Assembly (NCBI RefSeq): GCF_013410875.1
Contig: NZ_JACCCU010000002.1
Location: forward strand, 372,001-436,000
Length of the DNA: 64,000 bases
DNA from: Tunturiibacter empetritectus
GTDB taxonomy: Bacteria > Acidobacteriota > Terriglobia > Terriglobales > Acidobacteriaceae
Direction of reading: 5' to 3'
Both the position numbers and the translations under genes were made by a program. Below the pieces are notes generated by a model. That model did not search any database and was not told where the DNA came from. It saw nothing but the letters and a program-made list of their open reading frames with translations. Each line of letters starts with the position of its first letter. The stretch's first letter is position 1. Below, piece by piece: positions 43,506 through 54,026 of this stretch.

Positions 43506-44165
43506 CTAATCGTGAAAGGTCCTCAATGCCTTCTGTAAGCGAGGCGAAGCAGCATCGGTCCTGCAACTCGAAGCCAGCGCCTGTACCCCGTCGCGCTCGC
43601 CGCGCTCACACAAAACAATCGCCCTCAGCTCCGCCACAGCCTGGTCAAGCACATCATTTACCAGCGCATACTTATAGTCCCACATCTGCTTCAACTCAGT
43701 CCGAGCCTCCGCCAACCGGCTCTGAATCACCTTCTCAGAGGTCACATGTTCGGCCTCGCTCCGGTTTCGCAGCCGCATCTCCAGTACCTGCGGGCTAGGC
43801 GGCAAGATGAAGATCGACACCGCAGCGGGCGTCTTCTTCATCACCTGCACCGCACCCTGTACATCGATGTCGAGCAGCAGGTCCTTCCCTGCATCCTTCG
43901 CATGTCCCAGAGCCGACATCGCCGTCCCGTAGTAGTTGCCGAAGACCTCTGCCCATTCCAGAAAGTCTCCCGCCGCAATCATCCGCTCGAACTCCTCCCG
44001 GGTCGTGAAGTGATACTCCCGCCCATCCGTCTCCGACCCCCGTGGCGCCCGCGTCGTATACGAAATCGAAAAGTCCAGCCCCTCCACCAACGTCCGCAGC
44101 TGACTCACCAGCGTCGACTTCCCCGAACCCGACGGCGCCGAAATGATAAAAAGAATTCCCGCCAT
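43506..44165 (-). CDS. gmk: Guanylate kinase
   Basis: About 219 residues from ATG 44165 (MAGILFIISAPSGSGKSTL). The P-loop APSGSGKST, SYTTRAPRG, DGREYHFTT, GNYYGT and DIDVQGA are all present. It converts GMP to GDP with ATP. The C-terminal part (about the last 25 residues) is rather long and low in similarity. Context: yicC upstream, rpoZ downstream. Confidence 0.95.
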   Translation of the reverse strand: MAGILFIISAPSGSGKSTLVSQLRTLVEGLDFSISYTTRAPRGSETDGREYHFTTREEFERMIAAGDFLEWAEVFGNYYGTAMSALGHAKDAGKDLLLDIDVQGAVQVMKKTPAAVSIFILPPSPQVLEMRLRNRSEAEHVTSEKVIQSRLAEARTELKQMWDYKYALVNDVLDQAVAELRAIVLCERGERDGVQALASSCRTDAASPRLQKALRTFHD

Positions 44166-44247
44166 GCGCCTCAATCACCTATTCCATTTGTCTCTGCCAG
44201 TCTAACAACCGCGCGCGCACACGCTACTCCCATATCTATTCCCATAT

Positions 44248-45153
44248 CTATTCGAGGTTCTGAACCTGCTCCCGCGCTTTCTCGATCTCAGCCTTCATCT
44301 CGAGTCCAAGCTCCGTGATCTGCAAGCTATTCTCGCCCGCTGCTCCGCTGGTCTTCGACAGCATCGTATTCGCCTCGCGGTTCAGCTCCTGCAGCAGAAA
44401 GTCCAGCCGCTTGCCCAACTCGCCGCCCTCCTCGAGCATCGCAACAAAGCGCTCCACATGCGTCCGCAATCGAACGATCTCCTCCTCGATATCGCTCTTC
44501 TCCGCCAACACCGCAGCCTCAGCCAGCAGCCGCTCCTCGGTCACCGGAACGCCCTGCGTAAGCTCCATCAGCCGGCTCCGCAGTCGCTCAAACTGCACCT
44601 CGCGTACTCCGTTCCTCAGCCCAGCCATCTCTTCCCCGAAAGCCTGCAGACGCAGCATCGAAGCCTTCAGCTCAGCCGCCAGCGAAGCACCCTCCTGAGC
44701 TCGCCCCTCATTGAGCTTCCCAACCAGCGGAACGACCAGCGAGAGCACCGCCGCGTCAAGCCCCTCAATCTCCGCCGCACCAGCAACGCCCTCAGTACTC
44801 ATCACACCCGGTATGCGCAGCATCGCATTCAGGTCCGGCTCCGCAGACACGCCATGCGTCCCAGCAGCCTCGCGAAACGCCTGCACGTAAGCCTCAAGCA
44901 AGCCCTCATTCAGCTGGATCTCAACGTTTGCCCTGCGCTCGATCTGCAGCGTCACCTCGATATGCCCCCGACGCAGACTCTCCTTCAACATCCTTCGCAT
45001 CTGCACCTCGAGACCATCACAGAAAGAAGGTAACCGGAGATGAAGATCAAGAAACCGATGGTTCACGCTCTTCATACTCAAAGTGAAGGCAAGGCTATCT
45101 CGCACCGCACCGCGCATACTCGCGTACCCAGTCATCGAATAGATATCTGTCAC
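44248..45153 (-). CDS. yicC: YicC-family endoribonuclease
   Basis: 301 residues from GTG 45153 (then SMTGYASM, the family N-terminus). The middle has MKSVNHRFLDLHLRLP and the C-terminus has IEEEIVRLRTHVERF, LDFLLQELNREANT and MSKTSGAAGENSLQITELGL with a final EMKAEIEKAREQVQNLE. YicC-like proteins are RNases near gmk in many genomes. The GTGA overlap with the msbA-like stop suggests translational coupling. Confidence 0.93.
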   Translation of the reverse strand: MTDIYSMTGYASMRGAVRDSLAFTLSMKSVNHRFLDLHLRLPSFCDGLEVQMRRMLKESLRRGHIEVTLQIERRANVEIQLNEGLLEAYVQAFREAAGTHGVSAEPDLNAMLRIPGVMSTEGVAGAAEIEGLDAAVLSLVVPLVGKLNEGRAQEGASLAAELKASMLRLQAFGEEMAGLRNGVREVQFERLRSRLMELTQGVPVTEERLLAEAAVLAEKSDIEEEIVRLRTHVERFVAMLEEGGELGKRLDFLLQELNREANTMLSKTSGAAGENSLQITELGLEMKAEIEKAREQVQNLE

Positions 45154-47027
45154 GCAATCCCCTCCAGCCCGACCGTCAGCACACCCTCACCGTTCCCGGC
45201 TGGCGCAGCATCATTCTCACTAAACTGCATGTCATAAAGCCGCCGGTAGGTCCCCGAGTGCTGCATCAGCTCATCATGCGTGCCAATCTCTGTAATCCGT
45301 CCCCCTTCAATCACCGCAATACGAGAGGCCCGTCGCACCGTTGACAGGCGATGGGCAATCACAAACACCGTCCGCCCCTGCATCAGATTCGCCAATGCCG
45401 CCTGCACATACTGTTCACTCTCCATGTCGAGAGCCGAAGTCGCCTCATCCAAAATCAGGATCGGGGCATTCTTCAAAATTGCCCGCGCAATCGCGAGTCT
45501 TTGGCGTTCTCCCCCGCTCAGCCGTGTCCCCTTCTCGCCAACCATCGTGTTGTACCCGTCAGGCATGTTGAGAATGAACTCATGCGCCAGCGCCATCCGC
45601 GCCGCCTCTTCCACCTTGCTCATCGGAACATCCGGTTGACCGTAAGCGATGTTATTTCGCACTGTGTCGTTGAACAGCACCGTCTCTTGCGTCACCTTCC
45701 CAATCTGCTGTCGCAGCGAAGCGATCGTCACATCGCGCAGATCGTGCCCATCCAACAGAATCCTTCCTTCATTCACATCGAAGAAACGAGGAATCAGATT
45801 CACCAGCGAGGACTTGCCCGCTCCACTCGGACCAACAAACGCTATAACCTCACCCGGCCGCACATTCAAGTTGATCCCTTGCAGCACCTGCTTCACCTCT
45901 CCTTCGCTCTCATAAGCGAAGCCAACATCTTCAAACCGGATCTCCTCCTTAAACTCCTTCAACACAAACGCGCGCTTCTTCTCCTGCACATCGTCCTGCG
46001 CATCCATAAACTTGAAGATCTCTTCACTTGCCCCCAGCGCCTGCTGAAAGCTGTTATAAAACAACGCAAACTTCCGCACCGGGTCGTACAGCGTAAACAC
46101 CGCGATCAAGAAAGAGATAAACGACCCGATCGTCATCGAGCCGCTCTTGATGCGGTCGCGGCCAAGGAGCAACAGCAGTGCAATCGCAACTGAACCAAGC
46201 CCATCCATCAAGGGAGAACTAATCGCCTGCACACTCACTGACCGCAGATTGGCGCTGAACAGCCTCTTCGCCGCGCGCCGGAAGCGGTTCATCTCCCACA
46301 ACTCCATGCCGAACGCCTTCACGATACGATTGCCCGTAATCGTCTCGTGAAGTATGTTCTGTATCTCTGCCAGCTTGTCCTGCCCCTTGCGCGTCGTCTG
46401 CCGCACCCGCCGCCCGATACGCCGTGCCGAAGAGATCACCACAGGAACGAACAACAACAGTACCCAGGCCAGCTTCCCACCGTAGAAAATCGCCACGCCA
46501 ATCATAAAGATCAGCGTAAAGATCTGCTGCAGAAACTCCCCCAGCACGCTCGACATCGCCGTCTGCACGCGCTCGATATCGTTGATCAGGGTAGATAACA
46601 AAGTGCCCGTTGTGTGCTTCTGAAAAAAACCCACCGAACGTCGCAGCACAGCGTTGTACAGATCGTTGCGCAGGTCGGTAATCATCCCGAAGCCCGCATA
46701 GTTCACCAGGTAAGTCCCCACATAGTCACACACCGACTTCACCAGTGCGGAGACCACCAGCGCATATGCCACGACTGTCCACGCATTATGCAGTGGACTC
46801 GGAACCAGAAAGTGCAGGTTCAACGGCCTTCCAAGAAGAGGCACATGAGGGAACACCAGCACATCGTGTGTGTAAGCATCCGGACTCAACACATTGTCGA
46901 AGATTGGCTTTACCAGCAGCACGCGAAACGCCGCCATCGCGCCTACGACTGCCATCAATCCCACTGACGCCACCGAGTAAAGGGCGTATGGCCGGACATA
47001 CAGCAGCAATCGCCAGATGCGCCTCAA
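45150..47027 (-). CDS. msbA: MsbA-like lipid flippase, ABC transporter (fused permease/ATPase)
   Basis: 625 residues from TTG 47027, which is correctly spaced from AGGAG. Six membrane helices are followed by an ABC domain with GPSGAGKSSLV (Walker A), TRLSGGERQRLAIARAIL (signature), ILDEATSALD (Walker B) and VIAHRLSTV. The N-terminus RRIWRLLLYVRPYALYS matches MsbA-type starts. It probably exports lipid A core across the inner membrane; other lipid or drug substrates cannot be excluded. Confidence 0.88.
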   Translation of the reverse strand: MRRIWRLLLYVRPYALYSVASVGLMAVVGAMAAFRVLLVKPIFDNVLSPDAYTHDVLVFPHVPLLGRPLNLHFLVPSPLHNAWTVVAYALVVSALVKSVCDYVGTYLVNYAGFGMITDLRNDLYNAVLRRSVGFFQKHTTGTLLSTLINDIERVQTAMSSVLGEFLQQIFTLIFMIGVAIFYGGKLAWVLLLFVPVVISSARRIGRRVRQTTRKGQDKLAEIQNILHETITGNRIVKAFGMELWEMNRFRRAAKRLFSANLRSVSVQAISSPLMDGLGSVAIALLLLLGRDRIKSGSMTIGSFISFLIAVFTLYDPVRKFALFYNSFQQALGASEEIFKFMDAQDDVQEKKRAFVLKEFKEEIRFEDVGFAYESEGEVKQVLQGINLNVRPGEVIAFVGPSGAGKSSLVNLIPRFFDVNEGRILLDGHDLRDVTIASLRQQIGKVTQETVLFNDTVRNNIAYGQPDVPMSKVEEAARMALAHEFILNMPDGYNTMVGEKGTRLSGGERQRLAIARAILKNAPILILDEATSALDMESEQYVQAALANLMQGRTVFVIAHRLSTVRRASRIAVIEGGRITEIGTHDELMQHSGTYRRLYDMQFSENDAAPAGNGEGVLTVGLEGIA

Positions 47028-47116
47028 GCCGTCACTCTCCTGATTGTCGCCATTGCATTGCGCATCTCACTATTCTATTGCGCGTCTATTCTTCTGTGTG
47101 CCGCCGTGCGCAGTAG

Positions 47117-48058
47117 CTACTTTGGCATATCCCGATGAGCAGTCTTCACTCGATACCCCTCAGCCGCCAGCCGCTTCTTCATCTCTTCCGCGATAAAGAC
47201 GGACCGATGCTGCCCCCCGGTGCATCCAAACGCCACCGTCAGGTAGCTCTTCCCTTCCTTGATGTAGTGGGGCAGAAGAAACTTCAACATCTCGGCGGTC
47301 TTATCCAAAAACTCCTTCGTCTGCGGAAACTGCATTACATACTTCGCGACCTTGGGATGCTTGCCAGTCAGTTTCAGAAACTCCGGCACAAAGTGAGGAT
47401 TCGGCAAAAACCGCACGTCAAACACCAGGTCCGCCTCCGCAGGCACGCCGTTCTTGAAACCGAAGCTGTTCGACGAGATCATCAGAGCGCGTCCGCTCTC
47501 TTCGCGTGCAAATTGTGAGTTGATATGCGCCCGAAGTTCATGCACGTTGAACTTTGTCGTATCCAAAACGATGTCGGCGACATTGCGAACCGGGTCCAGC
47601 CGCTTGCGCTCCGCCCGAATCGACTTCACCACGGTATCGCTGCCTCCCATCGGATGAGGCCGCCGCGTCTCGGAGAATCGCCGAATCAACGCGTCTTCAC
47701 TAGCCTCCAAAAAGACGACTCGCGTAGGCAGTATCTTTAATACTTTTTTCAGAATCGACGGGAACTGATCCAGTCGCATTCCCTCCCGTACATCGACCAC
47801 CAGCGCAGCGCGCTCGATCTCCGCGGACTGTCGCACAAGATCCGCAAAGCTCGGCACCAGCTCTAGCGGCAGATTATCGACCGAGTAATACCCCAGATCT
47901 TCAAACGCCTTCAGCGCCGACAACTTCCCCGATCCCGAAAGCCCTGTCAGAATAACCAGTTCGCCCCGGTGTTCCGGAAGCGCAGCCTCTGCGACTTTTT
48001 TCCTGCGTGTTCCAGTGGATGACTTCACGGAACTCTTCGCGACCCGCTTGCTCGTCAT
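47117..48058 (-). CDS. rapZ: RNase adapter RapZ family, with altered Walker A
   Basis: 313 residues with an N-terminal Lys-rich extension (about 30 residues). Walker A at 39-47 reads GLSGSGKLS: the Ser/Thr normally after the Lys is Leu46, confirmed in the nucleotide sequence (AAG TTG TCG). Next come EDLGYYSVDNLPLEL, VVDVRE, FLEASEDALIRRFSETRRPHP and the C-terminal FGCTGGQHRSVFIAEE. RapZ directs GlmZ sRNA to RNase E in enterics; the nucleotide-binding role is less certain. Position near rpoN and hpf is conserved in many bacteria. Confidence 0.93.
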   Translation of the reverse strand: MTSKRVAKSSVKSSTGTRRKKVAEAALPEHRGELVILTGLSGSGKLSALKAFEDLGYYSVDNLPLELVPSFADLVRQSAEIERAALVVDVREGMRLDQFPSILKKVLKILPTRVVFLEASEDALIRRFSETRRPHPMGGSDTVVKSIRAERKRLDPVRNVADIVLDTTKFNVHELRAHINSQFAREESGRALMISSNSFGFKNGVPAEADLVFDVRFLPNPHFVPEFLKLTGKHPKVAKYVMQFPQTKEFLDKTAEMLKFLLPHYIKEGKSYLTVAFGCTGGQHRSVFIAEEMKKRLAAEGYRVKTAHRDMPK

Positions 48059-48109
48059 GCAGAAATCCTAGCACCCCAGGCTAAGGAACCTTGCTCCAGC
48101 AACCTTGCT

Positions 48110-48733
48110 CTAAGGAACTTCAATCAGCTCCATCTTTCCGTCACGCTTACGATAGAGCACCATCGCCTGCCCGCCATGGTCGCGAAACACAAACACCTCG
48201 CGGTCGCGAAACGCAGCCTCCTTCACTGCCTCCTCGATCGACATCGGCCGCAACGCAACCGAATCATTCGAGCGCACCACATGTGGCTCTGCAAGCGGCG
48301 AGTGCGACGGAAAAGAGTGCACCAGCATCGGCACTGCCTTACGGCCAACACTGTTCTTCGTCGCCACCTTCCCCACCGCAGTCTTCCGCGCAACAGGTGC
48401 CACCACCTCAGCCGCAGCTCCCTTCAAATCCGACTTCGGATGCCGCTTGATCGTCCCGAATCTCTTCTTATGCCGAATCGCCTGTTGCTCAATCTTCGCC
48501 AGCGCATCGTGCAACGCAACAATCATGTCCGTAGCCTCACACCGCGCCACCAGCTTTTGATGCCTGGTCTGCACCGTCACCTCGGCGATCTGCCGATACT
48601 TGTCCGTGGACAAAATCACATGCACACTGCCGGAGTTGCCGACGATCTTCGCAATCGCCTCCACGCCTTCTTCTGCCTGTGACTTCAGCTTTTTTGTAAT
48701 AGTCGTCTGTCTGCCGGTGTACTCCACGTCCAT
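48110..48733 (-). CDS. hpf: Ribosome hibernation promoting factor, long form
   Basis: 207 residues. The N-terminal S30AE domain has MDVEYTGRQTTITKKLK, VHVILSTDKYRQIAEVTVQ, ATDMIVALHDALAKIEQQ and HKKR. After a basic linker, the C-terminal dimerisation domain reads EAAFRDREVFVFRDH and VLYRKRDGKMELIEVP. Long forms make 100S ribosome dimers in stationary phase. It lies 45 bases after rpoN on the same strand, the usual rpoN-hpf order. Confidence 0.95.
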   Translation of the reverse strand: MDVEYTGRQTTITKKLKSQAEEGVEAIAKIVGNSGSVHVILSTDKYRQIAEVTVQTRHQKLVARCEATDMIVALHDALAKIEQQAIRHKKRFGTIKRHPKSDLKGAAAEVVAPVARKTAVGKVATKNSVGRKAVPMLVHSFPSHSPLAEPHVVRSNDSVALRPMSIEEAVKEAAFRDREVFVFRDHGGQAMVLYRKRDGKMELIEVP

Positions 48734-48778
48734 ACGTTCACCTCGTCCCCGCGATCGGTTCGGATCTTTCGCAGACGA

Positions 48779-50521
48779 TCAGCGTACACGACGCTGGTGC
48801 GTGCTTGGAATCTGCATATCTTCCCGGTACTTCGCGACCGTCCTTCGGGTCACCTGAATCCCCTGCCGCTGCAACTCAGCCGCCAGCTGATCGTCCGTCA
48901 ACGGCTTCCGCTCATCCTCTTCCTCGATCAGTTTCTTCACCTTGCGTTTCAGCAGCACCAGCGGCAGATCACCGCCCTCCGGCCCATTCACTCCCTCGGA
49001 AAAGAAAAAGCGCAGTTCGAACACGCCCTGCGAGGTGTGCACATATTTATTCGCCACCGCGCGACTAACCGTCGAAGGATGAACCCCGATCTCCTCCGCA
49101 ACCTCTTTAATCATCATCGGCTTCAGAGCATTGACCCCATGCTCGAGAAACTCCTGCTGCCGCCTGACGATCACCTCACAGGTGCGCACAATCGTATTCT
49201 TCCTCTGCTCGATGTTTCGTAGCAGCTGAATCGCCGACTTGTACCGCTCCTTCACATACTCTTTGACTTCCTTCTCCGTCTGCTTTTGCTGCAGCATCTT
49301 GCGATAGCCCTGGTTCAACCGAAGCGTAGGCATATCCTCTTCGTTCATCAACACAACATAGACATCATCGCGCTTCACAAACGCAACATCCGGCTCAATC
49401 AGCCGCGTTTCGCTGTGGTTATATCGCTGTCCCGGCCGCGGATCCAACGTGCGGATGAACTCCACCGCAGCGTTCACCTCATCCGCCGTCCGCCCGCAGC
49501 TCCGTGTCAGCTCGCGCATATCTTTCTTCTGTAACAGCGGCAGACAGTTTGTCACAACGTGTGTCGCGATACTGAAGATATCCTCACGCCCTGGACTATC
49601 CGAGGCCGCAACCACCTCGATCGCGCCATAGTCTTCGTCGCTGGCGCCAGATGCACCATTTCTCGCAGCCTTATCTGCCGCGTGCGCCTGCTGGCGTCGA
49701 AGCACAATCGCCGCCTCACCCTGCTGAGCGCATATCTGAATCAGCAGACACTCCCGCAAATCTCTCGACCCGACCCCTACCGGATCGAGGAAATTAACCA
49801 CCTTCCGTGCCTCGCGGACCGCCGCCAAAAACACTCCAACGGTCTCGTCGGACGCAGCCGCTAAATCCAGCGACTCACCCTGTCCGGAGCTGTCGTCCTC
49901 TCCCCTCGTCTCCGGGAAATCCCAAACCCGCGCCGATCTACCTCTGGCCGCACGGTCAAATGGAATCGGCTCCGACCGTTCCGGTTCCTGCATCTGCATC
50001 AGAGCCTCCACCAGCTCCTCATCGCTCGCAGTCAGATAACCATTCTCATTCAAATTTCCGACCACCAACTCTGCAGCAGCCCTCACCACGGGGCTCAACG
50101 TCAGCGAACCCAACTGCCACGCGAGATGGTCGCTCAGCGTACTAGGCTGCGATAGAAAATTCTCAAAAGATGGTTTGTCGTACTCCTCGAAGTTCGACGC
50201 AGTCCGAAAACCAGGGTCAAGATAATCCTGGAAGTAGCTGCCAAAGTCGATCTCATCGAATGGGTCTTTTTCAACCCTCTCGCTCTCCGCAGCCACATCC
50301 TCCGCCGAGCGCTCCCGATCCCCCTCGAGGCCTGCTCTCTCATCCAGCGTGGCAACCGACTCCTCCAACTCCTCCAGCACCGGATTCTCGACCATCTCGG
50401 TGTTGATCATCTCTCTCAGCTCGAGCTTGTTCAGCGCCAGCACGCTGACCATCTGCACCAGACCAGGGGTCAGCACCTGTCGTTGCGAGACTTTCAAGTT
50501 CAGCTTCGGTTGCAGCAACAC
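48779..50521 (-). CDS. rpoN: RNA polymerase sigma-54 factor
   Basis: 580 residues from a GTG. Region I begins with QPKLNLKVSQRQVLTPG. An acidic insert at about 60-200 is longer than usual. The core-binding region includes YRKMLQQKQTEKEVKEYVKE. The DNA-binding part has VAEEIGVHPSTVSRAVANKY and the RpoN box TRRTVAKYRE near the end. It drives nitrogen, motility or stress genes with enhancer-binding proteins. It stands between lptB and hpf. Confidence 0.95.
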   Translation of the reverse strand: MLLQPKLNLKVSQRQVLTPGLVQMVSVLALNKLELREMINTEMVENPVLEELEESVATLDERAGLEGDRERSAEDVAAESERVEKDPFDEIDFGSYFQDYLDPGFRTASNFEEYDKPSFENFLSQPSTLSDHLAWQLGSLTLSPVVRAAAELVVGNLNENGYLTASDEELVEALMQMQEPERSEPIPFDRAARGRSARVWDFPETRGEDDSSGQGESLDLAAASDETVGVFLAAVREARKVVNFLDPVGVGSRDLRECLLIQICAQQGEAAIVLRRQQAHAADKAARNGASGASDEDYGAIEVVAASDSPGREDIFSIATHVVTNCLPLLQKKDMRELTRSCGRTADEVNAAVEFIRTLDPRPGQRYNHSETRLIEPDVAFVKRDDVYVVLMNEEDMPTLRLNQGYRKMLQQKQTEKEVKEYVKERYKSAIQLLRNIEQRKNTIVRTCEVIVRRQQEFLEHGVNALKPMMIKEVAEEIGVHPSTVSRAVANKYVHTSQGVFELRFFFSEGVNGPEGGDLPLVLLKRKVKKLIEEEDERKPLTDDQLAAELQRQGIQVTRRTVAKYREDMQIPSTHQRRVR

Positions 50522-50745
50522 GTTATTCCCTCACTACCTGATTACAATATCTTTGCCGTAGATCTGCCATTTGGCATCTCTCGTGCTCATTGTGCAATTA
50601 ATTTCAACCAGAGCGCTATTCCCCAACTTGGCACAGTCTCCACGCACTGACTTGATCTCGCTGTAAGTCTAATGCTGTCAAAGGCTGAGCGCACTGCACC
50701 GATAGCATCTCTTCTTTACAACAGAAGTTGTAAGATTGCGGCTCC

Positions 50746-51474
50746 TCAACCCATCGAGAAGTTTTCGCCCAGATAGATCCGCCGCACCTCAGGGTCGCGC
50801 CCCAGTTCTCCTGGCGTTCCTGCCTTAAAGATTTTCCCTTCGGCGATGATGTAAGCCCTGTCCGTCACGGACAAAGTCTCTCTCACATTGTGGTCCGTAA
50901 TCAGCACCCCAATCCCACTCTTCTTCAATCCGAAGATGATCTCCTGCAAGTCCAACACCGCAATCGGATCGATACCTGAAAACGGCTCATCCAGCAAAAT
51001 GAACGCCGGCTCGATCGCAAGACACCGCGCAATCTCCACCCTCCTGCGCTCTCCCCCGCTCAAGGCATAGCCCCGCGTCTTGCGCACATGTCCCAGATTC
51101 AGCTGCTCAATCAGCTTCTCCGTGCGCGTCCGCCGGCTCTCCCAGCTCAACTGCTGCGCCTCCAGCACCGCCAGAATATTGTCCTGCACCGTCAGCTTGC
51201 GAAACACCGAAGGCTCCTGCGGCAGATAACTAATCCCATAGTTCCTCGCCCGCAGATACATCGGCAGCCGGCTGATGTCGTGCCCATCCGCAAGCACGCG
51301 CCCCGAATCCGGACGCACCAGCCCAACGATCATGTAAAAACTCGTCGTCTTGCCCGCGCCGTTCGGGCCAAGCAGACCAACTACCTCGCCCTGTTCGATC
51401 TCGAGGCTGACCCCCTTCACCACTTGGCGGCCGCCGTACGACTTGCCGATCTCCTCCGTCGATAAGGTCTTCAT
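50746..51474 (-). CDS. lptB: LPS export ABC transporter ATPase
   Basis: 242 residues, a single ABC ATPase. Walker [43 protein letters not shown] (signature), [12 protein letters not shown] (Walker B) and [11 protein letters not shown] (H-loop) match LptB. It powers LPS extraction with LptF/G, which are not in this window. ATGA overlap with the fused LptC/LptA gene couples translation. Confidence 0.96.
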   Translation of the reverse strand: MKTLSTEEIGKSYGGRQVVKGVSLEIEQGEVVGLLGPNGAGKTTSFYMIVGLVRPDSGRVLADGHDISRLPMYLRARNYGISYLPQEPSVFRKLTVQDNILAVLEAQQLSWESRRTRTEKLIEQLNLGHVRKTRGYALSGGERRRVEIARCLAIEPAFILLDEPFSGIDPIAVLDLQEIIFGLKKSGIGVLITDHNVRETLSVTDRAYIIAEGKIFKAGTPGELGRDPEVRRIYLGENFSMG

Positions 51475-53999
51475 TCCTTGTTCTTCACCCGCGTCTCCGT
51501 GCGCACCCGTTGCCCCGCGCTACTCTCTCCTTCATTAGAAACCACGACGTTCTCATCCCCGCTGTGGAATCGCAAAGACGTACCTGTCACGGTCCCCCGC
51601 TGATCGTCCACAACCTTCGGCAACGCAGCCGGTGTCCCGGTCAAAACAAACACGCCGTCGCTCGCCGTATACACAAGCTGCTCACCGCTCGCGCGCCGGC
51701 CAGGCTGCTGCATCTCAATACGGCCACTCGCAACAACTCTCTCCACACTCCCACCCATGAACCCACCACCCGCCGCACCATCAGCCTTCTTCACGCCATT
51801 AGCCGGAGCTGCCTGCAGATACACCACCGCCTGCTGTCCCCGCATACTTCCATCCGAGCTATCTACCTGAACCCCGCCCGTAAAATCCGCTTTGCGCGCC
51901 ACATCCGAATAAACCAGATCCCGGCTGATCACCCGAATCACGCTGGTCTTACCGCCGCCCATCTGCTTACCGGTCTTGTTATCAGCCTTGGCTGAATCCG
52001 TCTTGACCCCAGTCCCGGCACTCACCAACACAGTATGCACTGCACTAGGCGCGCCCTGTCCCTCACCATGCGCCAGCAGCCTCTTCTGCTTCTGTTCAAA
52101 CTCAATCACCGGAGCGTCTACCTGCGAAGCACCCTGCCACAACCGCGCCGGCTTGCCATTCGATCCCGCCCCATAAAACTTCGCCACCTGCGAATCATGC
52201 TTCATCTCCGCGCGCGATGCCAGCACATGCACCGGCTCCGCTTCACTCCCCACCTGGCTGAAACTCGCCTTCACCGAACCATCCGCCGAAGCATCTCCCG
52301 TCTGCTGCTCCGCCACTACTCGATCCGCCCACAACACGCTCGTCCCATTGCTCACCTGCACATTGCCCGTCAACGTCGTCCGTTCCAGTTCCCCGTCGTA
52401 AATAGCCTTTTCCGCCGTTACTCTCTCCTCTACCGGAGCCGCAGAATCTCCCGGTTTCTTCACCGGCAACTCTGTCATCACCACATGCCCTTGTTCAATC
52501 GCGTTTGTAACTTCATCAGCACTCTGCCCCTTCCCAGTAGCACTTGCCCTGCGCGACACTCCCGCGCTCCCAGGCCGAAAGTGCGCCACCAGAGAATCAC
52601 CCGAACTCGTATCGACGACACCCTTCCCATTCACTCGACGCATCGACGTGTGCCCATCACCATGCACCTCCGCAAGATGGTCTGCACTCCCCACACGCAC
52701 AAAGTGCGCCGTCAAGACATCCCCGGCCAACGCGCTACTGGTCGGCCCACCGCCCCCGCCATGGATGCCAGCCGGATTCATCACCTTCAACCGCGCGTCA
52801 CCCGTAGCCTTCGCATCCCGCAACTCGGCCTTCCCATTGACGCCTGCAAATAACGCTAACTCTATCTGCCTCGCGTTCAACTCACGCTCACCCCATGCGT
52901 CACTGGACGCATCCGTCCGAACCCACTCGTTCAGATGCACCGCGCCTGTCATCACCACATGCTCCGGCCTGCCCGCCTTATCGAACGCCGCCTGTCCGTG
53001 CCCCGCCTCTCCCTTGGCCTGCCGCAGCGGTTCATCCACCGAATACTTCACCCCACCCGACATCACCGCCGACTGCGGCTGACTCTGCGCACTCAACGTC
53101 ATCTCGCCTCGCGGAGCCATCACTATGCCGCCCGTTCCATCAGTGAGCGTCACCTCTCCCTCCGCCTCAATCCGCTCGACCGTTCCATCCGGCCGCAGAT
53201 GCGCGACAACATCCCTCGCCTGCGCGGTCTGCCCTGCATCTCCTTTGCCACCCACCGCCATATACTTTGCCTGCGTCAACACAGCTCTTTCGTTCTGCCG
53301 GTCCAGTTCCGCCCGCGATGCCGTCAACACCACCGGTCTGTCGCGCTCCAGGCCATTCACCCTCACTGCCGAGTGCAACACCACCACTCCCGTATCCGAG
53401 TTGTAGTCCGCGCCGACCGCATGGCCCGTCAGCCCACCCGACTCGAACTCAATCTCATTGTCCGTCGCCGCCACACCCAGCTTCTGTAAAAAAACCAGCC
53501 CGCTGGTCGTTACATGGATCAGCCGTACATCCTTTTTCTCAGCCGCTTCCGAACCATGCAGATCCTTCCCTGGCGCATAGTCCATCTTCGCGTTCGCATC
53601 CGCCGTCTCCGGTGCCTGCAGATCGATATGCACCTCTCCCTCCGCTCGGATCACCTCGTTCTTCTGGTCATACTCAAACTCTTTCCCGTAGATCCTGTCG
53701 GCCCGATCCTCCTTACGCCCATACAGCACGATCCCCACATCGTGCAGCGTCACCTTGCCGTCCGCGCGTTCCACCGCCTTCGCCGCATGTATCGTATAGA
53801 CCGTCCGACCTTGCACCGACTGAGAGTAGGTAAACCCGTTGGTCTCCCGTCGAACGTTCACCCCCAGCTTCTTCGGCAGATTCGTCAGAAACCGGTGCGC
53901 CCGGTAGTGGGCATATCCCAGAAAAGAGGCGATCACGATCACCAGCAGGCCTGCACCAGCCAGCAACCAGACCCGCAGCCGTTCTACCGAGACGTTCAT
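51471..53999 (-). CDS. Fused LptC/LptA-like LPS transport protein
   Basis: 842 residues. A single N-terminal helix (about 10-30, [18 protein letters not shown]) anchors it to the inner membrane. The first about 200 residues match Lpt[29 protein letters not shown] and [20 protein letters not shown]. Multiple OstA/LptA repeats follow, such as [15 protein letters not shown] and [20 protein letters not shown], up to GERLVYTAS-like [16 protein letters not shown] separate lptA is not seen; one chain may span much of the periplasm as a beta-jellyroll bridge. lptB follows with overlap. Confidence 0.85.
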   Translation of the reverse strand: MNVSVERLRVWLLAGAGLLVIVIASFLGYAHYRAHRFLTNLPKKLGVNVRRETNGFTYSQSVQGRTVYTIHAAKAVERADGKVTLHDVGIVLYGRKEDRADRIYGKEFEYDQKNEVIRAEGEVHIDLQAPETADANAKMDYAPGKDLHGSEAAEKKDVRLIHVTTSGLVFLQKLGVAATDNEIEFESGGLTGHAVGADYNSDTGVVVLHSAVRVNGLERDRPVVLTASRAELDRQNERAVLTQAKYMAVGGKGDAGQTAQARDVVAHLRPDGTVERIEAEGEVTLTDGTGGIVMAPRGEMTLSAQSQPQSAVMSGGVKYSVDEPLRQAKGEAGHGQAAFDKAGRPEHVVMTGAVHLNEWVRTDASSDAWGERELNARQIELALFAGVNGKAELRDAKATGDARLKVMNPAGIHGGGGGPTSSALAGDVLTAHFVRVGSADHLAEVHGDGHTSMRRVNGKGVVDTSSGDSLVAHFRPGSAGVSRRASATGKGQSADEVTNAIEQGHVVMTELPVKKPGDSAAPVEERVTAEKAIYDGELERTTLTGNVQVSNGTSVLWADRVVAEQQTGDASADGSVKASFSQVGSEAEPVHVLASRAEMKHDSQVAKFYGAGSNGKPARLWQGASQVDAPVIEFEQKQKRLLAHGEGQGAPSAVHTVLVSAGTGVKTDSAKADNKTGKQMGGGKTSVIRVISRDLVYSDVARKADFTGGVQVDSSDGSMRGQQAVVYLQAAPANGVKKADGAAGGGFMGGSVERVVASGRIEMQQPGRRASGEQLVYTASDGVFVLTGTPAALPKVVDDQRGTVTGTSLRFHSGDENVVVSNEGESSAGQRVRTETRVKNKE

Positions 54000-54026
54000 T
54001 CATCTTCTATCTTCTCATCCCGACCA

